Program-made: the position numbers and the translations under genes
The notes under the pieces: generated by a model
What the model was told of the DNA's origin: nothing
What the model saw: only the letters and a program-made list of their open reading frames with translations
Database searches by the model: none
Part shown: piece after piece, positions 11,001-21,538 of the stretch
Position numbering within the stretch: position 1 is the first letter of the stretch
How the letters are laid out: the number at the start of each line of letters is the position of its first letter
Source of the DNA: Diacronema lutheri
Taxonomy: Eukaryota; Haptophyta; Pavlovophyceae; Pavlovales; Pavlovaceae
NCBI GenBank assembly: GCA_019448385.1
Contig: JAGTXO010000023.1
Span: 248,001-312,000, forward strand
Length of the DNA stretch: 64,000 nucleotides
Direction of reading: 5' to 3'

Positions 11001-12376
11001 CACGCTCGACGATGTGCACGCCGCGCATTCACATCAAGCCGACGGACGAGTCAGACGCGCGCGACGAGACACCGCTGCCGCCCAGCGCCTCCGGCGAGCG
11101 CGCCAGCCAACCCGCTGCAGCCGCCGCCACGCCCGCCGTCTCGGACGGCAGCCTGGCTCGTGGCATGCACGCGCGCCAGCGCCTGCTCCGCGTCTCCGTC
11201 GGCACGAACCGGCCCGAAGTGCCCGTGCTCGCGCTCAGCCGCTCGGATGGCGGCGACGACGGCGACGCTCCGGCAAGCGACGAGTGCAGCGACGGGCGGA
11301 GCAGCGATGCGCGCGGCCACGTCACCACTTTGGCAGCCATTGCTGGCACGCAGCGGCTCAGCGACGCCAGCAGCAACGGCGATGGCTGTGAGTCAAGCGG
11401 CCGCGAGTCGGGCTCGACGGACGAGCGCAACGATGGCGTCGGCGGAGCGCGCGCCACGCTCGCGCTGCGCGCGCGCGCCGTTTCGACCGCCTCGTCCGCC
11501 GCGGCGCGCGCCGAGGCCGGCGACGAAGTGTCGCCCCTCAACGATGGCGACGGCGCATTTGGCCGCGGCCGGGGCGACGGCGAGCTGCACGACTCTGTGG
11601 ATGAGCGGTACATGGCCGCCGTCGAAACCCGCGCCATGCTGATCGCGCGCGAGCTCGTGCGCACGCGCCCGGCGCTTGCAAACCGCCCGTTGCACGACGA
11701 GCTGCTCGAAGCCGCGCGCAGCCCGTACCGCCCGGCGTGCGGCGCGGCGCACGATGGCGTCGCGCAGCTCATGCACGCGCCGCAGACGCCGTTGCGCTCA
11801 CCGTCCACCGCGGCGAGCAGCGCCCGCTCGGCGTCGCGCTGGGGTGCGGGCGCGCTCGCTGCGCCCACCGACCCGGTGCAGCGCCGGGTCGGGTCGCGCG
11901 ATGTGCCCTCCATCGAGGTGGCGCGCGCTGCCCATGGCGGGTTGGTCGCGTCGCGCCAAAACTCCAAGCTGTCGCTCCTTCTCCGCTCGCCCGTGCGCGG
12001 CGCGGGGCGGCGGAGCGACGAGTACAACACCGGGCAGTGGACTGCACGCTCGGCTGCGGATGACGAGGCGCTCCTCTCGCAGGAGATGGACGCGGTGCGC
12101 AGCGCGCTCATGGCGGACGACCCCGAGCTGCGGCGGATCATGCGCAGGAAGGCGAACGCCAACGGCTCGCCCGACAAGTTTGGCCGCCGCGTCACGTCGA
12201 GCAGCTTAAGCGGTGCAGCCGCAGCCGAAGCTGGGCCATCGTCATCAGCGGCGGCCGGTGCGCCCCCCGCCGCGTCCGCTGATTCGAGCGCGATGCTGTT
12301 GAGCGTGCTGCACGAGTTGCGCAGCCTCTCCAAGCAGGTGCAGCAGCTGCAGCAGGCGCGCGACTCGGTCGGTTGA
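8047..12376 (+). CDS. CNG/HCN-like cation channel with cyclic-nucleotide-binding domain
   Basis: Exons 8047-9432, 9555-9770 and 9974-12376 give about 1,334 residues. After a Pro-rich N-terminus there are about five to six hydrophobic segments. An S4-like stretch (RLLAFSRAPRLLRA, about 257-278) has few basic residues. S5 follows, then a pore loop with TMWGYP at about 356-361 and S6. A C-linker leads to a cyclic-nucleotide-binding fold split by an insert of about 100 residues. Its phosphate-binding cassette is HFGEISVLLGVPRTVTV, close to the family FGE...R-T pattern. The last 650 residues are low-complexity and probably disordered, ending in a short coiled coil (LRSLSKQVQQLQQ). The pore lacks the GYGD potassium filter, so ion selectivity cannot be assumed. 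Confidence 0.85.
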
Positions 12377-12441
12377 TTTTCAACTCGGGAAGGGCCACGC
12401 GTAGGCGGCATCGTGTGTAAGATTCTCAAAAGATTCTCAAC

Positions 12442-14634
12442 TCACACCACGGCCTGCTGCAGCCACGCTGCAATCGCGGACGCCTCGCGCTCGCGCGCCT
12501 CAGCGGTGCCCGGCGGGTCGCGCGGGTCGGACGCGCGCAGGTCGAGATGGTGCGCGCCACGCGGCAGCAGCACGGCGGGCAGCGACGGCGAGAGGTCCTC
12601 GAGGAACCCGCCGCCGTGCCACGGGTCGAGCAGCCCGTTGGAAAAGAGGATGTTGGACGCACCCGAGCGAAAGCCGCGTGCCGGGTCCTCGGCCGTGCCG
12701 CCAAACGACGCCTGCGCCCAGCGCACATTTGGACGCACACCCCACGTGCGCTCGCAGTAGGCGCGTAGCTCGGCTTCGCGCCATGCATATGGTGGGAACG
12801 GGTCGGTCGTATTGTCCGTCGAGACGAGCAGGTGCATTTCTGAGCACGACTGGTAGTCCCATGCGAGCGCCGTGTCGCCCAGCCCGCAGCCCGTCTGATC
12901 AGCGCACTCGACGTACTCGGACGAGAGGTCAAAGCACGACTGCACACCCGGTGCCGCGCCGCCCGGCGCCGCGCCCGCGCCGTCCGCCCGGCTGCGCGCC
13001 GAGCGCGCCCACCGCGCGCGGCTTGTCGCGCGCACGTGCGCGGCGAGCGAGCGCGCGTCGTGCGCGGCCGCGGATGCGTTGTACACGAGCGCGGTGACGG
13101 CGGCGAGGCCGTCGAGCGACGAGGCGGCGGAGCGCATCAACTCGCACGCGGCGTGCACGGGCCACGCAGGCAGCGGCGCGAGGAAGGAGGATGGGTAGCT
13201 GTGGCGCATGGCGAGAGGAAGGAGGATGGAGGAAGGACGAAAGGGGAAGGGGTGGGTAGCTGCGGCGCATGGCGAGAGGGAGGAGGATGGGGGAAGGACG
13301 AAAGGGGAAGGGGTGGGTAGCTGCGGCGCATGGCGAGAGGGAGGAGGATGGGGGAAGGACGAAAGGGGAAGGGGTGGGTAGCTGCGGCGCATGGCGAGAG
13401 GGAGGAGGATGGGGGAAGGACGAAAGGGGAAGGGGTGGGTAGCTGCGGCGCATGGCGAGAGGGAGGAGGATGGGGGAAGGACGAAAGGGGAAGGGGTGGG
13501 TAGCTGCGGCGCATGGCGAGAGGAAGGAGGATGGGGGAAGGACGGGTGGGTAGCTGCGGCGCATGGCGCGGCCGCCCGTCACGAGTGGCGGGCAGGGCAG
13601 GCAGCGGCAGCTTATTAGGCGGGGAGAGGGGTTGGAGAGGGCGCGAGGCTGCGACGGCACGGTCAGGCTCGCACGGCGAGATCACGCGCGCGTACGGGTA
13701 GTCGCACATCGAGAGCACCACGAAGCCGTTGCGCGCCCACGCGAGCACGTGCTGCACCTCGCGCCGCGGCAGGCTGCCGCCGCACAGCCGAAGCCGCCGC
13801 GCCAGCGCACGGCGCGACGCGTCCGCATCGGCCGAATCATCGGACGGGCGCGCGAGCGCGAGGAGTTGCGTGAAACCGTCGCGCACACGCTCGGAGCAGC
13901 CGGCGTCCGCGTCGGCGAGGTCGCGGCCGACCGCCTCGTAGAAGCCCGGCTTGGCGGGCGCGCCGACGGGGAAGCGGAGGGGTGCGCTCGCAGCGATGGC
14001 GCCGGCGAAGACCGACGGGTACTTGGCACGCGCCCATGCGCTGAGCATGCCGCCATATGAACCGCCGAATGCGATCGTCGGCGCGGAGGGCGGCAGCCCG
14101 TACCTCGCCTTGAGGCCCGGCAGTAACTGCGGCGCGGTGCGCGGCGGACGAATTGGCCCCGGCGTGAGCCTCTGACGGGAGATGGCACGCGTGAGCGATT
14201 GCGCGCTCGGAACGGCGGCGTACCATTGCGAAGTCGGCGAGCGCCTGCTCGACGGAGAGCTTGCCTACCTTGTTGCGCGCGAACGAGCCCGAGCGGCCCG
14301 GGCCGTACGGCATCGACTTGCCGTAGTACCGGTGCTCGCAGAAAGCCACAAGCGCACCGAAGCGCGGCGCGAGCTCGTCAAGCAATCCGGCGCTCGCCGC
14401 AAACTCCTCGATCGGCCCTTCGTTTCCCGTGTAGAAGAAGACGGGCGGGGGAGGAACGCCTGACCGCGCGCGCGCGCGCATAGCGGACGCGTCGACGAGG
14501 CAACGCTGCTTGAAGACAGCGGTCGATGACAAGTCGAAGTGGTCGATGGCGCTCTCGAACCAGACTTCTTCGCGCTTCGCCGCGGCCGTCGCGGCGATGA
14601 GCACGAGCCCTCGAAGAACGATGCTCACCGCCAT
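12442..14634 (-). CDS. S28 serine carboxypeptidase (prolyl carboxypeptidase/DPP2-like), secreted
   Basis: Exons (minus strand) 14634-14224, 14126-13696 and 13198-12442 give 532 residues. It starts with a signal peptide (MAVSIVLRGLVLIAATAAA), so it enters the secretory or lysosomal path. Family landmarks are FYTGNEGPIEEF, FCEHRYYGKSMPYG, the nucleophile Ser in AFGGSYGGML, the Asp in NGLLDPWHGG and the His in GAHHLDL. S28 enzymes remove residues next to proline. The second intron (13199-13695) is filled with a 61-bp minisatellite. The correct splice gives DYPY-PSSFLAPLPAWPV, which matches the family. Introns are GT-AG (GTACGC donors). The catalytic triad looks intact. Confidence 0.9.
13195..13570. 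repeat. 61-bp intronic minisatellite in S28 peptidase gene
   Basis: Units begin at 13195, 13256, 13317, 13378, 13439 and 13500. The unit starting at 13500 is shortened to 50 bp, and a partial unit starts at 13550. The first five are 61 bp and nearly identical. Each unit, read on the minus strand, contains CGCCGCAGCTACCC, a close copy of the real intron-exon junction (CCACAG|CTACCC). The array therefore holds several potential 3' splice sites in a row. The unit is not a multiple of three, so use of an upstream copy would shift the frame. Confidence 0.95.
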
Positions 14635-15471
14635 CCTATGGACGGCCGCCGAGTTTGATTTTCGTCCACGCCGCGCGAGTCCGCGACCGACGGCGCGGAC
14701 TCGTGCGCGACGCTTGGCTTGGCTACGCCGGCGCACCGATGACGATGGCGTGGCGGATGATCTCGACAAATTGGACACGCTCGAGTCGCTGCGCTACCTC
14801 ACCGCAGCTCAAGGACATCGTCAACGCGCACACGCTTGCGTGCACAAGGCATGAAGTGTACGTTGAAGCGAGGCTGCGCGCGCGTGCGCGCCGCGCGCCC
14901 GGCGCTCGTCGGCACGGGCGAGAGCACAGCAAAGCCCTTGTGGGGCAACGCAAAGTGGTAGATGTTGCAGCATCATTCGGGCAAAGCGTGGCGCATCGGC
15001 AAAGCCGCAAACGTCGACCCGAACCGCATGACGGATGCGATGCTCAACATCTCGGGCCTGGCGATGGCCAACAAGCGGGGTTGGGTCGACGTTTGCGGCT
15101 GTGCCGATGCGTCACGCCTTGCCCGAATGATGCTGCGACATCTGCCACTTCGCTTTGCCCCAGAAGGGCTTTGCCGTGCTCTCGCCCGTGCCGATGAGCG
15201 CCGGGCTCGAGAACTGCGCCGTCTCATCGCGGAACAGAGAGACGCCCTCGCCTTCCGTCGGCGTGCCGTTGGGCGCGATCGTGTCGCACCACGGGCCGAC
15301 CTGCTGCGTCCGCGCGTTGAGCTCCGGGCGAGCGAGCTGGGCTCTCTGGTCGATCACCGCCGGCGCGCGCGCGACGCTGAGGGGGCGCGCGACCGCAACT
15401 CTGGGCCTTGTTGGGCCGTTGGCTGAAAGCCGTGCGGATGGCCGCGGCACACCGCCCACCTCACGCGCGCT
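14635..15471. other. Non-genic region with decayed coding fragments
   Basis: Gap of 837 bases between two minus-strand genes. The part nearest the S28 gene (14635-14900) is probably its promoter and 5' UTR. From 14901 to 15202 lies an imperfect inverted repeat. Minus-strand reading from about 15459 to 15112 looks protein-like (VGPWCDTIAPNGTPTEGEG, then LFRDETAQFSSP) before a stop. I could not assemble an intact gene. Confidence 0.5.
14901..15202. repeat. Imperfect inverted repeat, two 120-bp arms
   Basis: Arm 1 is 14901-15020 and arm 2 is 15083-15202, with a spacer of 62 bases. The reverse complement of arm 2 matches arm 1 at roughly nine bases in ten by eye. Both arms encode the same peptide pieces (GTGESTAKP and QHHSGKA). 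Arm 1 read on the plus strand has a TAG after AKW but reads through SGKAWRIGKAANVDPN. Arm 2 read on the minus strand lacks that TAG but has a TGA after SGKA. These look like two decaying inverted copies of a coding segment. The parent gene is not in the window. Confidence 0.85.
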
Positions 15472-16812
15472 TCATTGGCACTCCTGCGGCGTGGCGCGCG
15501 ACTGCTGCCGCGCGACCGCAGGCGCCGGCCTCTGCTTGCGCTTGGCGCCAAACGATGCCGTCTGCCGCGTGCGCTCTAGCCACGGCGCGCGCGCGCCCGG
15601 GTCAGCGCGGGTAACGTCGCTCGGGCCGCGCGCGAGAGGGCCCAGTTCGCCGCACTCGTGCCGCGCAAACGCGGCGCGGCACGCCGGCGCCGCGTCGCCG
15701 GGCGCGCAGCAGTAGTCGCGCACGGATGCGCACATCGCGTCGTCGCGCGCGTTGCACGCGTCCGCGGCGCCCGCGGCGAGCAGCAGCTCGAGCGCGGCGC
15801 CGTCGTCGCGCAGCGCGACAATCCAGAGCGCGCCGCCGCCCTGCGCGTCGATTGGCGCCGGGTCCGCCCCGTGGCGCAGCAGCAGCTCGATGAGCGCGAG
15901 GCAAGGCTGGCGCGCACCAAGAGCCGCGTGCAGCATCGAGCGGCCGGCAGCGCGCGCGTTGGGTGCGGCGCCGTGCCAGAGCAGCGCGCGCGCGAGCGTA
16001 AGGTCGGACTGCGCGATCGCGTCCGCGAGCGCCGCGTCGAGCGCGCGCTGCGCCTCGTGCGCGAACGCGTGCGCGTGGCCAATGTCGACGAGTCGCTGCA
16101 CGGGCGCGCCGAACGCGTCGAGTGGGCGCGCGGTTGGGAGCGCACCCGCGCGGAGGAGCTCGCGCACGAGGTCGGCGTCGGAGAGGTCAAGCGCCATGTC
16201 GAGCATCGATCGGCCGTCCGTCGCGCGCGCGAGCGCGTCCGCGCCGCGGTCGAGGAGGATGCGCGCGATACGGAGCGCGCTGTCAGGATCGCGGACCGAG
16301 AGCGTGATCGCGTGGTAAAGGAGGGGCTCGCACTCCCACGCGTGGTAATCGGGATCGGCGCCCTGCTCGTCAAGCAGCTGCACGATCCGCGCGCGCAGCG
16401 CGGGCCACTCGTCGAGCCCGGCGGGTGTGGCGGCGAGCGCGCGCTTGCGTGCGCGAACGTGCGTCGGCGAGCGTCCGGGCAGGCGCACGAGGCCGGCGAT
16501 GCAGTCGTACAGCGCCATCGACGCCGAGGGCGAGCTGTCAGCGCCACTCGTACCGTGAGCGATCGCCGCCTTGCCTCGCTTGGCGGTCGGTGGCGACGAC
16601 GGCGGCGGTGGCTGCGCGGCGTCGACGCACGGCGGCGCGAGGGGCTCCTGCGTCTCGAACGCGCAGAACATGTCGTCCAGCCCGCCAAGCACGGCCTTGG
16701 GCTGTGGCAGCGTCAGGCTCATCTGAACGCCCTCGAGCGCGCTCTCGAACGGGTCCTCGCGCGCCGCGTCCGCCCGCGCGTCGGCCTGAGCGCGCCGCCC
16801 GTAGCCGCGCAT
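15472..16812 (-). CDS. Ankyrin-repeat protein
   Basis: Single exon. The start at 16812 (MRGYGRRAQADARAD) is chosen because the divergent gene begins at 16889, although the frame stays open upstream to 17175. It gives 446 residues. From about residue 165 there are several ankyrin-type helix-turn-helix units with the usual LLxxGAxP and LLLRHGADP endings, for example IARILLDRGADALAR and LIELLLRHGADPAPID. These repeats mediate protein binding. No enzymatic, transmembrane or DNA-binding domain is visible. The C-terminal tail is basic. The two divergent start codons are 76 bp apart, so a shared promoter is likely. Confidence 0.8.
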   Translation of the reverse strand: MRGYGRRAQADARADAAREDPFESALEGVQMSLTLPQPKAVLGGLDDMFCAFETQEPLAPPCVDAAQPPPPSSPPTAKRGKAAIAHGTSGADSSPSASMALYDCIAGLVRLPGRSPTHVRARKRALAATPAGLDEWPALRARIVQLLDEQGADPDYHAWECEPLLYHAITLSVRDPDSALRIARILLDRGADALARATDGRSMLDMALDLSDADLVRELLRAGALPTARPLDAFGAPVQRLVDIGHAHAFAHEAQRALDAALADAIAQSDLTLARALLWHGAAPNARAAGRSMLHAALGARQPCLALIELLLRHGADPAPIDAQGGGALWIVALRDDGAALELLLAAGAADACNARDDAMCASVRDYCCAPGDAAPACRAAFARHECGELGPLARGPSDVTRADPGARAPWLERTRQTASFGAKRKQRPAPAVARQQSRATPQECQ

Positions 16813-16888
16813 GCGGCACGCCCAAGGACGCGCAGTTTCGCGCCAAAAGTGGACAGCCGTCGCCCGCACGCCGGTCCGGTCCGATCTG

Positions 16889-18277
16889 ATGGAGTCGTGC
16901 TCGGAGGAGGGCGGCACGTCGGACGACGAGGACTCGGAGGAGGAGGCCGTCGCGCCCGACCCGCCAACGGCCTGGCTGCCGCCGCTGCTTGCAAGCGAGC
17001 GAATTCGCCACGTCGCCTGGCGCTTTGACGCGCTTCCCGAGGTTGCGCTGCTCGCGCTCTCCATCTCGAGCGAGCCCGCGCCGCCGCCCGCCGCCGCCGG
17101 CTCGGCGGCCGTCGCGCCGGGCGACTCGGCGGTGCGGCACGTGGTCGTTGGGCACGGGCCCGGACGCTTCATCATCTACCTCGACGCGGCTGCCCCGTCC
17201 GAGCTGCTCTGCGACATTGGCGGGCTGCCGCCGTGCCTGTGGGTCCCGCTCGGCGCGTCCGAGGAGGACGTGCTCTCCGCGCTCTCGCAGCTCGCCGCTG
17301 TCTATCCGTTCGCCGCCAAAGCGCAGCCAGCGGAGGCCATATGGGCCAGCCGGCCGCCGGCCACCGCCTCGCCCAGCCCCGCCACGCTCCTCCCGCGCCT
17401 CCTGCTCGGCGGCGACGACGACGTGCCGCCGCCCGAGCCGTCCGGTCCGCCTCCGCCGCCTCCATCCTTGCCCTCGTCGCTCGGCGCCATCTTCGACGCG
17501 CTGCTCGCGACGCCGTTCGTCGTCTCGGCGGACTCGCCCGCGGAGGTGCGTGCCGCAGAGCTCGGCTGCTCGCACACGGAGCTCCTCGAGGTCGAGCTGC
17601 GCGCCGTGCACTCGGGCAAGCAGATTTGGCTCCACGCGCTCGCGGGGATGCGCGCGCTCTCGGCGCAGCCGGCGACGCTGCGCGCCGAGCACGTGTGCGC
17701 TGAGGTGGTCGACGGCGTCAACGCTGAGCTGGGCACGTGCTACGACACGCGCACACCGCTCGACGTGATCGCCGCGCTGCTCGCCGCGGGCGTGCAGTGC
17801 ATCGGCGCCGGCGCACTGCGCGCCGCGCTCGCGCCACCGCCCGCCGACGGCCGCATCGACGGAGGCGGCGACGGTGACGCGGACGATGGCGGCGAGGGCG
17901 CCGCGAGCGCGCTGCACGTGCTGCACTTCCTGCGCGCGCCGAACTTCCTCGACGACGTGCTCGCCGCCGCCGCGCACTGCGCGCCTGCAGTGCGCGCCGC
18001 TGCGGCCGCTGTCGCGGCGCAGCTCGGCGCCGCGCCCGGGCACGATGCGGCGCGCGCGTGCAAGCTGCTCGATACAATGGCGGCGGCGGAGGCGGATGAC
18101 GTGGTGTGCGACGTCATCGCGCGCGCGCGCGAGCACGTCGACGCGGGCCGGCTTGCGGCGGGCAGCGATTCGCCCCGTACGGCCGGCGCGAGCGGCTCGG
18201 CCGGCTCGGCCGGTGCGGCCCGGTTGACGGACGCGCATTCCATCAAGAAGCGCCATCGATCAGGGCGCAAGCGCTGA
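16889..18277 (+). CDS. Unrecognised acidic-to-helical protein
   Basis: Single exon of 462 residues. The N-terminus is highly acidic (SDDEDSEEE). A central stretch is rich in Pro and Gly. The C-terminal half is Ala-rich and helical, with blocks such as LHVLHFLRAPNFLDDVLAAAAHCA. The end is basic (KKRHRSGRKR), which could serve as a nuclear localisation signal. Hydrophobic patterning is regular and the codon use matches the neighbours, so I accept it as a gene. I recognise no domain. It diverges from the ankyrin gene. Confidence 0.65.
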   Translation: MESCSEEGGTSDDEDSEEEAVAPDPPTAWLPPLLASERIRHVAWRFDALPEVALLALSISSEPAPPPAAAGSAAVAPGDSAVRHVVVGHGPGRFIIYLDAAAPSELLCDIGGLPPCLWVPLGASEEDVLSALSQLAAVYPFAAKAQPAEAIWASRPPATASPSPATLLPRLLLGGDDDVPPPEPSGPPPPPPSLPSSLGAIFDALLATPFVVSADSPAEVRAAELGCSHTELLEVELRAVHSGKQIWLHALAGMRALSAQPATLRAEHVCAEVVDGVNAELGTCYDTRTPLDVIAALLAAGVQCIGAGALRAALAPPPADGRIDGGGDGDADDGGEGAASALHVLHFLRAPNFLDDVLAAAAHCAPAVRAAAAAVAAQLGAAPGHDAARACKLLDTMAAAEADDVVCDVIARAREHVDAGRLAAGSDSPRTAGASGSAGSAGAARLTDAHSIKKRHRSGRKR

Positions 18278-18422
18278 TCCGCGCCAGATTTTGCAAACAA
18301 ATTCATCTGAAATTTAATACTAACGGCGCTTACGTCAGGACAGCGGGGTCAGCACCAGCTGCGGGGGAATCGAGTAGCCACCAATGTCGTCGATCCCCGC
18401 ACATCCCGGTCACCAGCGAAAT

Positions 18423-20221
18423 TTAATCCACGCTGTTCGCGAGCTGCTTGGCCTTGAGCACGCCCAGCAGTGCGTATGCCGCGAGCTTGGGCTGGTAGGA
18501 CGTGTCGAAGATGTGCGCGTACTGGTTGTACCACGAGCTCGGCAGCGCGCCCGCCCCCCAGTTGCCATCGCGCCAGCTGTACTTGTCCGTGGAGCCCCAC
18601 ATTTGGTAGACGGTGCACGCGGGGGTCGCCAGGCAGTGCGCAAGGATGCGCGCGAACGCGCCGGCCTGCTCCTCCTGCCGTGCGCCCGGGTTGTAATTGA
18701 GCCAAGACGCCGGGCACGGTAGCGTGGGCACGTTGCAGCCCACGTCGATCTCGGTCACGTGCACCTCGACGCCGAGTGCGCCAAACCGATTGAACTGCAC
18801 GCGCACCCCGTCCATGTATGAACCGAAGAGGAGCGCGCCACTTACGCCCTCGCCGTTGTGGATGTTCGCGATGTGGAACTGGAAGCCGACCGCGTCGATC
18901 GGCACGCCGCGCGCGAGCGCCGCCTGCACGTACGCGTAGACTCGCTCGTTCTTGTCGGAGTCGACGAGGTCGCTGGTTGACTCGAAACCGTAGTCGTTGT
19001 ACACAAGCGTCCGGTTGGGGCCGAGGATGTCGCGCGCGAGGCGGAAGGCGACGTCAATGTAATCGGGCACGTCGGGGTACCACGTCGAGTGCTTGCCACC
19101 CTTGAGCAGCCCGAGGTCCTGCGCGCGGCCGAGGCTCGGATCGCAGTTCTGCTTCGCGGGCGTAAAGAGCACGCTGTCGCACACCGCCTCGTTCACCACG
19201 TCCCACATGGTGATGTGCGCGCGGAGCTTGTAGCGCTCGAGGATGGCGCGCATCATCGCGAGCAGTGCGCCGCGCTTCTGGTCGGCGGGCAGCGCGTTCA
19301 CCCATTCCGGATTCCAATCGCCCCACGCCGTCACGTGCCTGCACACGCGTTCCGGCCAGACGGGGGAGTGGGCGCGGCCGAGTGGAACGCGCGCGCGCCG
19401 CGTCGCTCAAGATCGCGTGAGGGTGGGCGTTGGTGATCACAAGGAGCGTGGATGTGGCGAAAAATCGGACGGATGCAGGCGCACATTCGCATCTTGAGAC
19501 CGTGCGCTTCCGTCCAATCGACGACGCGGTCGCACGGGCCAAACGTGGGCGCGTCGAGGCCGGCCGCGAAGATGGCGGCGGTTTTGCAGCCGTTCTCCGG
19601 TGTGATGACGTCGTACTGCTCGATCAAGTGCCGCTCGTAGCGCGCCGTTTCGGCGTCGTCGTCGAGGTCGAAGACGCGCCCTTCGTTGTGGATCGCGCCG
19701 ATGAGTCGGCCGGTCCCACGTGCAGCCGCCTTGAGCGGCGAGAAGACCGTTGGGATCGGGACGTTGGGCAGCGCAGCGAGCGACGGCACGCCCGGCACGG
19801 ACCCGAGGGATGGGAGCGCAGGCAGGCTGGGGATGGTGAGGTCGGAGATTCCCGGGATGAAGCCGAGGTTTGCCTCGCCCAGGAGCGGCGACCAACCGGA
19901 GCTGAAGGAGCCGGAGAAGGGCGGCGATGCGTCCTCGCTCGGCTCGGTGGAGCTGGAGTCGGACGCGTCGTCAGCGTCGGACGCGTTGGCCGGGGCCGGC
20001 GCACTCGCGACCACCGGCGGTGGAGGCGCTGAGTCGCGCCGCACGAACACGTAGAGCAGCACCGCCGCGATCGCGAGCACGACGACGACTGCGCCGATCG
20101 CGGCAAAGGCCTTGCGCTTCGACGGGCGACTTGTCGGCGCGTTGCCGACCCCGCCAAGCTCTACCTTGGTGAGGCCTGCCTCGTCCTCAGGCTCGGCGTC
20201 GTTTGACCTCACGCGCGTCAT
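18423..20221 (-). CDS. Membrane-anchored GH10 endo-beta-1,4-xylanase-like hydrolase
   Basis: Exons (minus strand) 20221-19485 and 19338-18423 give 550 residues. A cytoplasmic N-terminus is followed by one membrane span (AAIGAVVVVLAIAAVLLYVF), a Ser/Asp-rich linker, then a GH10 barrel. The acid/base Glu is E296 in WDVVNEAV and the nucleophile is E442 in VHVTEIDV, the two expected GH10 positions. QYDVITPENGCK and the splice-restored region HVTAWGDWNPEW fit the strands before them. GH10 enzymes cut beta-1,4-xylan with retention of configuration. A type II anchor would place the enzyme in the Golgi or at the cell surface. A role in remodelling the cell's own glycans is as likely as feeding. Confidence 0.88.
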
Positions 20222-20569
20222 CTCCAGCCTCCGGCCACTTTTGACTTTTCGTCGCGCCAAAAGCGCCCGGAAGCTCACTTTTTGAAGGGCCCCCAGAATA
20301 CTTAACGATGGGGCCGAAGCGTGACGAACGGAGCGAGCGAGTGTGCACGCAGCGTCGGTCCGGACTCCGGAGTCAGGGCGTCGACCCCTGTGCACGCCAG
20401 CAGCGGGGACGGCCGGGACGGCAAGGACGCGGCCGGAATCGAGTATAGGCCGCTTGGCCCGCCGTCGTGCGCCGACCCGACAGAGAAACGTCTCACGAGT
20501 CACAATCATGCGCGGCGCGCGCGGCGCATCGCGCCCGCGTCATTCTGCGCCCGGCGTCACTTTGCGGCG
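20222..20569. other. Intergenic region, no gene
   Basis: Gap of 348 bases between two minus-strand genes. It should hold the xylanase promoter. Short imperfect tandem copies built on CGTCATTTTGCGCC lie at about 20540-20586, next to the upstream gene's stop codon. Nothing coding is supported. Confidence 0.5.
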
Positions 20570-21379
20570 TCATTTTGCGCCTGGCTGGCGCGAGCCCTTG
20601 ATGTGCTGCACGAACTCGTCGATGGCCGAGCGGAGCGCAACGTTGGGCACGAGGACCTGGTCTTTGGCAGGGATCACCATGTTGGAGAGCGGGTCGGTTG
20701 ACTTGGTCGAGAGCCACTTTGCAATCTCCTCGCGCTCGTACGTGTTCCCCGAGCCGACGATCATCACCGGGTCGCGCATGAGCTCGCCCGAGATGGAGCA
20801 GACGTAGGCAGACGGGATCTCGACCTCCTCCAGCACCTTCGGGTCGATGCCCCAATCCTTCACGCCGGCGCCGCCAAGGCCGGCGACAATAGCCGGGCCG
20901 ACGGGCCGCGCCACCGCCGTCGGGATGCACGGCGCGCTCGCGCGCTGCGGCTCGGCGGGCGAGACGGCCGTGGCCACGGCAGTTGGGCCTCCTAGCCTCA
21001 AAGCGTCGCGCGGGTCGGTCCAGGTCGTGCGGCGGTTGGCGTGGTCAACAAAATAGCGGCGGCCATTGGTCTCGCGCTCCTCCCAGCCGACGGGCAGCGG
21101 CGGCTCCCACGTCGTCCGCTTCGCCGTGTGGTCCAAATAGTAGGGCCGCCGATCGGCTGTGAAGGCGAGCTCCCAGTTGGGCGGCAGCGGATAGGTGGCG
21201 GCGACATAGCGCGGCGCGGTGGTCTGGGCGGGCTGCACGAGCTGAGCGGGCTGCATGCGCACGGCCGGCGCGCTCGGCGCCGGCGACGGGACGCTTGTCG
21301 GCCTGCGGTTCACGGGCGCACCTCCAAGGAAGGAGAACATCAGCTGCTGCCCCCCTCCTCCAACCAAAAGGGTGGCCAA
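20570..21379 (-). CDS. WW-WW-U-box protein, putative E3 ubiquitin ligase
   Basis: Single exon of 269 residues. Two WW domains lie in tandem at about residues 66-122. The first is [20 protein letters not shown] with the closing TTWEPP. The second is [16 protein letters not shown] with TTWTDP. WW domains bind Pro-rich peptides such as PPxY. The U-box follows at about 195-262, with the hallmark [27 protein letters not shown] and [12 protein letters not shown]-boxes recruit E2 enzymes without zinc. The WW/U-box combination suggests ubiquitination of Pro-rich partners. Both domains look complete. Confidence 0.9.
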   Translation of the reverse strand: MATLLVGGGGQQLMFSFLGGAPVNRRPTSVPSPAPSAPAVRMQPAQLVQPAQTTAPRYVAATYPLPPNWELAFTADRRPYYLDHTAKRTTWEPPLPVGWEERETNGRRYFVDHANRRTTWTDPRDALRLGGPTAVATAVSPAEPQRASAPCIPTAVARPVGPAIVAGLGGAGVKDWGIDPKVLEEVEIPSAYVCSISGELMRDPVMIVGSGNTYEREEIAKWLSTKSTDPLSNMVIPAKDQVLVPNVALRSAIDEFVQHIKGSRQPGAK

Positions 21380-21538
21380 AGAATTTGGCCTGGACTAGGG
21401 AAAAATAAAAAAAACGTTTTCGCCGGGGGAAATTTCAATTATTAATATTTCGACTGCCAGGGGTTCGGCCTTTTGACTTTTCCAACTGCCAGCAGGTCGA
21501 GGACGCGGTCTCGGCGCGTGTGCCGAGCAGCCGCGACG

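Noticed and set aside
13195-13570. CRISPR-like array
   Set aside because: Units are directly adjacent with no unique spacers, and the array lies in a confirmed intron of a eukaryotic gene.
16813-17175. N-terminal extension of the ankyrin gene
   Set aside because: It would overlap the divergent gene at 16889 on the opposite strand and adds only low-complexity sequence.
16538-18256. Antisense frame of 572 codons opposite the 16889-18277 gene
   Set aside because: Arg-rich reading with no hydrophobic patterning. The sense frame has an acidic start, regular helices and a basic tail.
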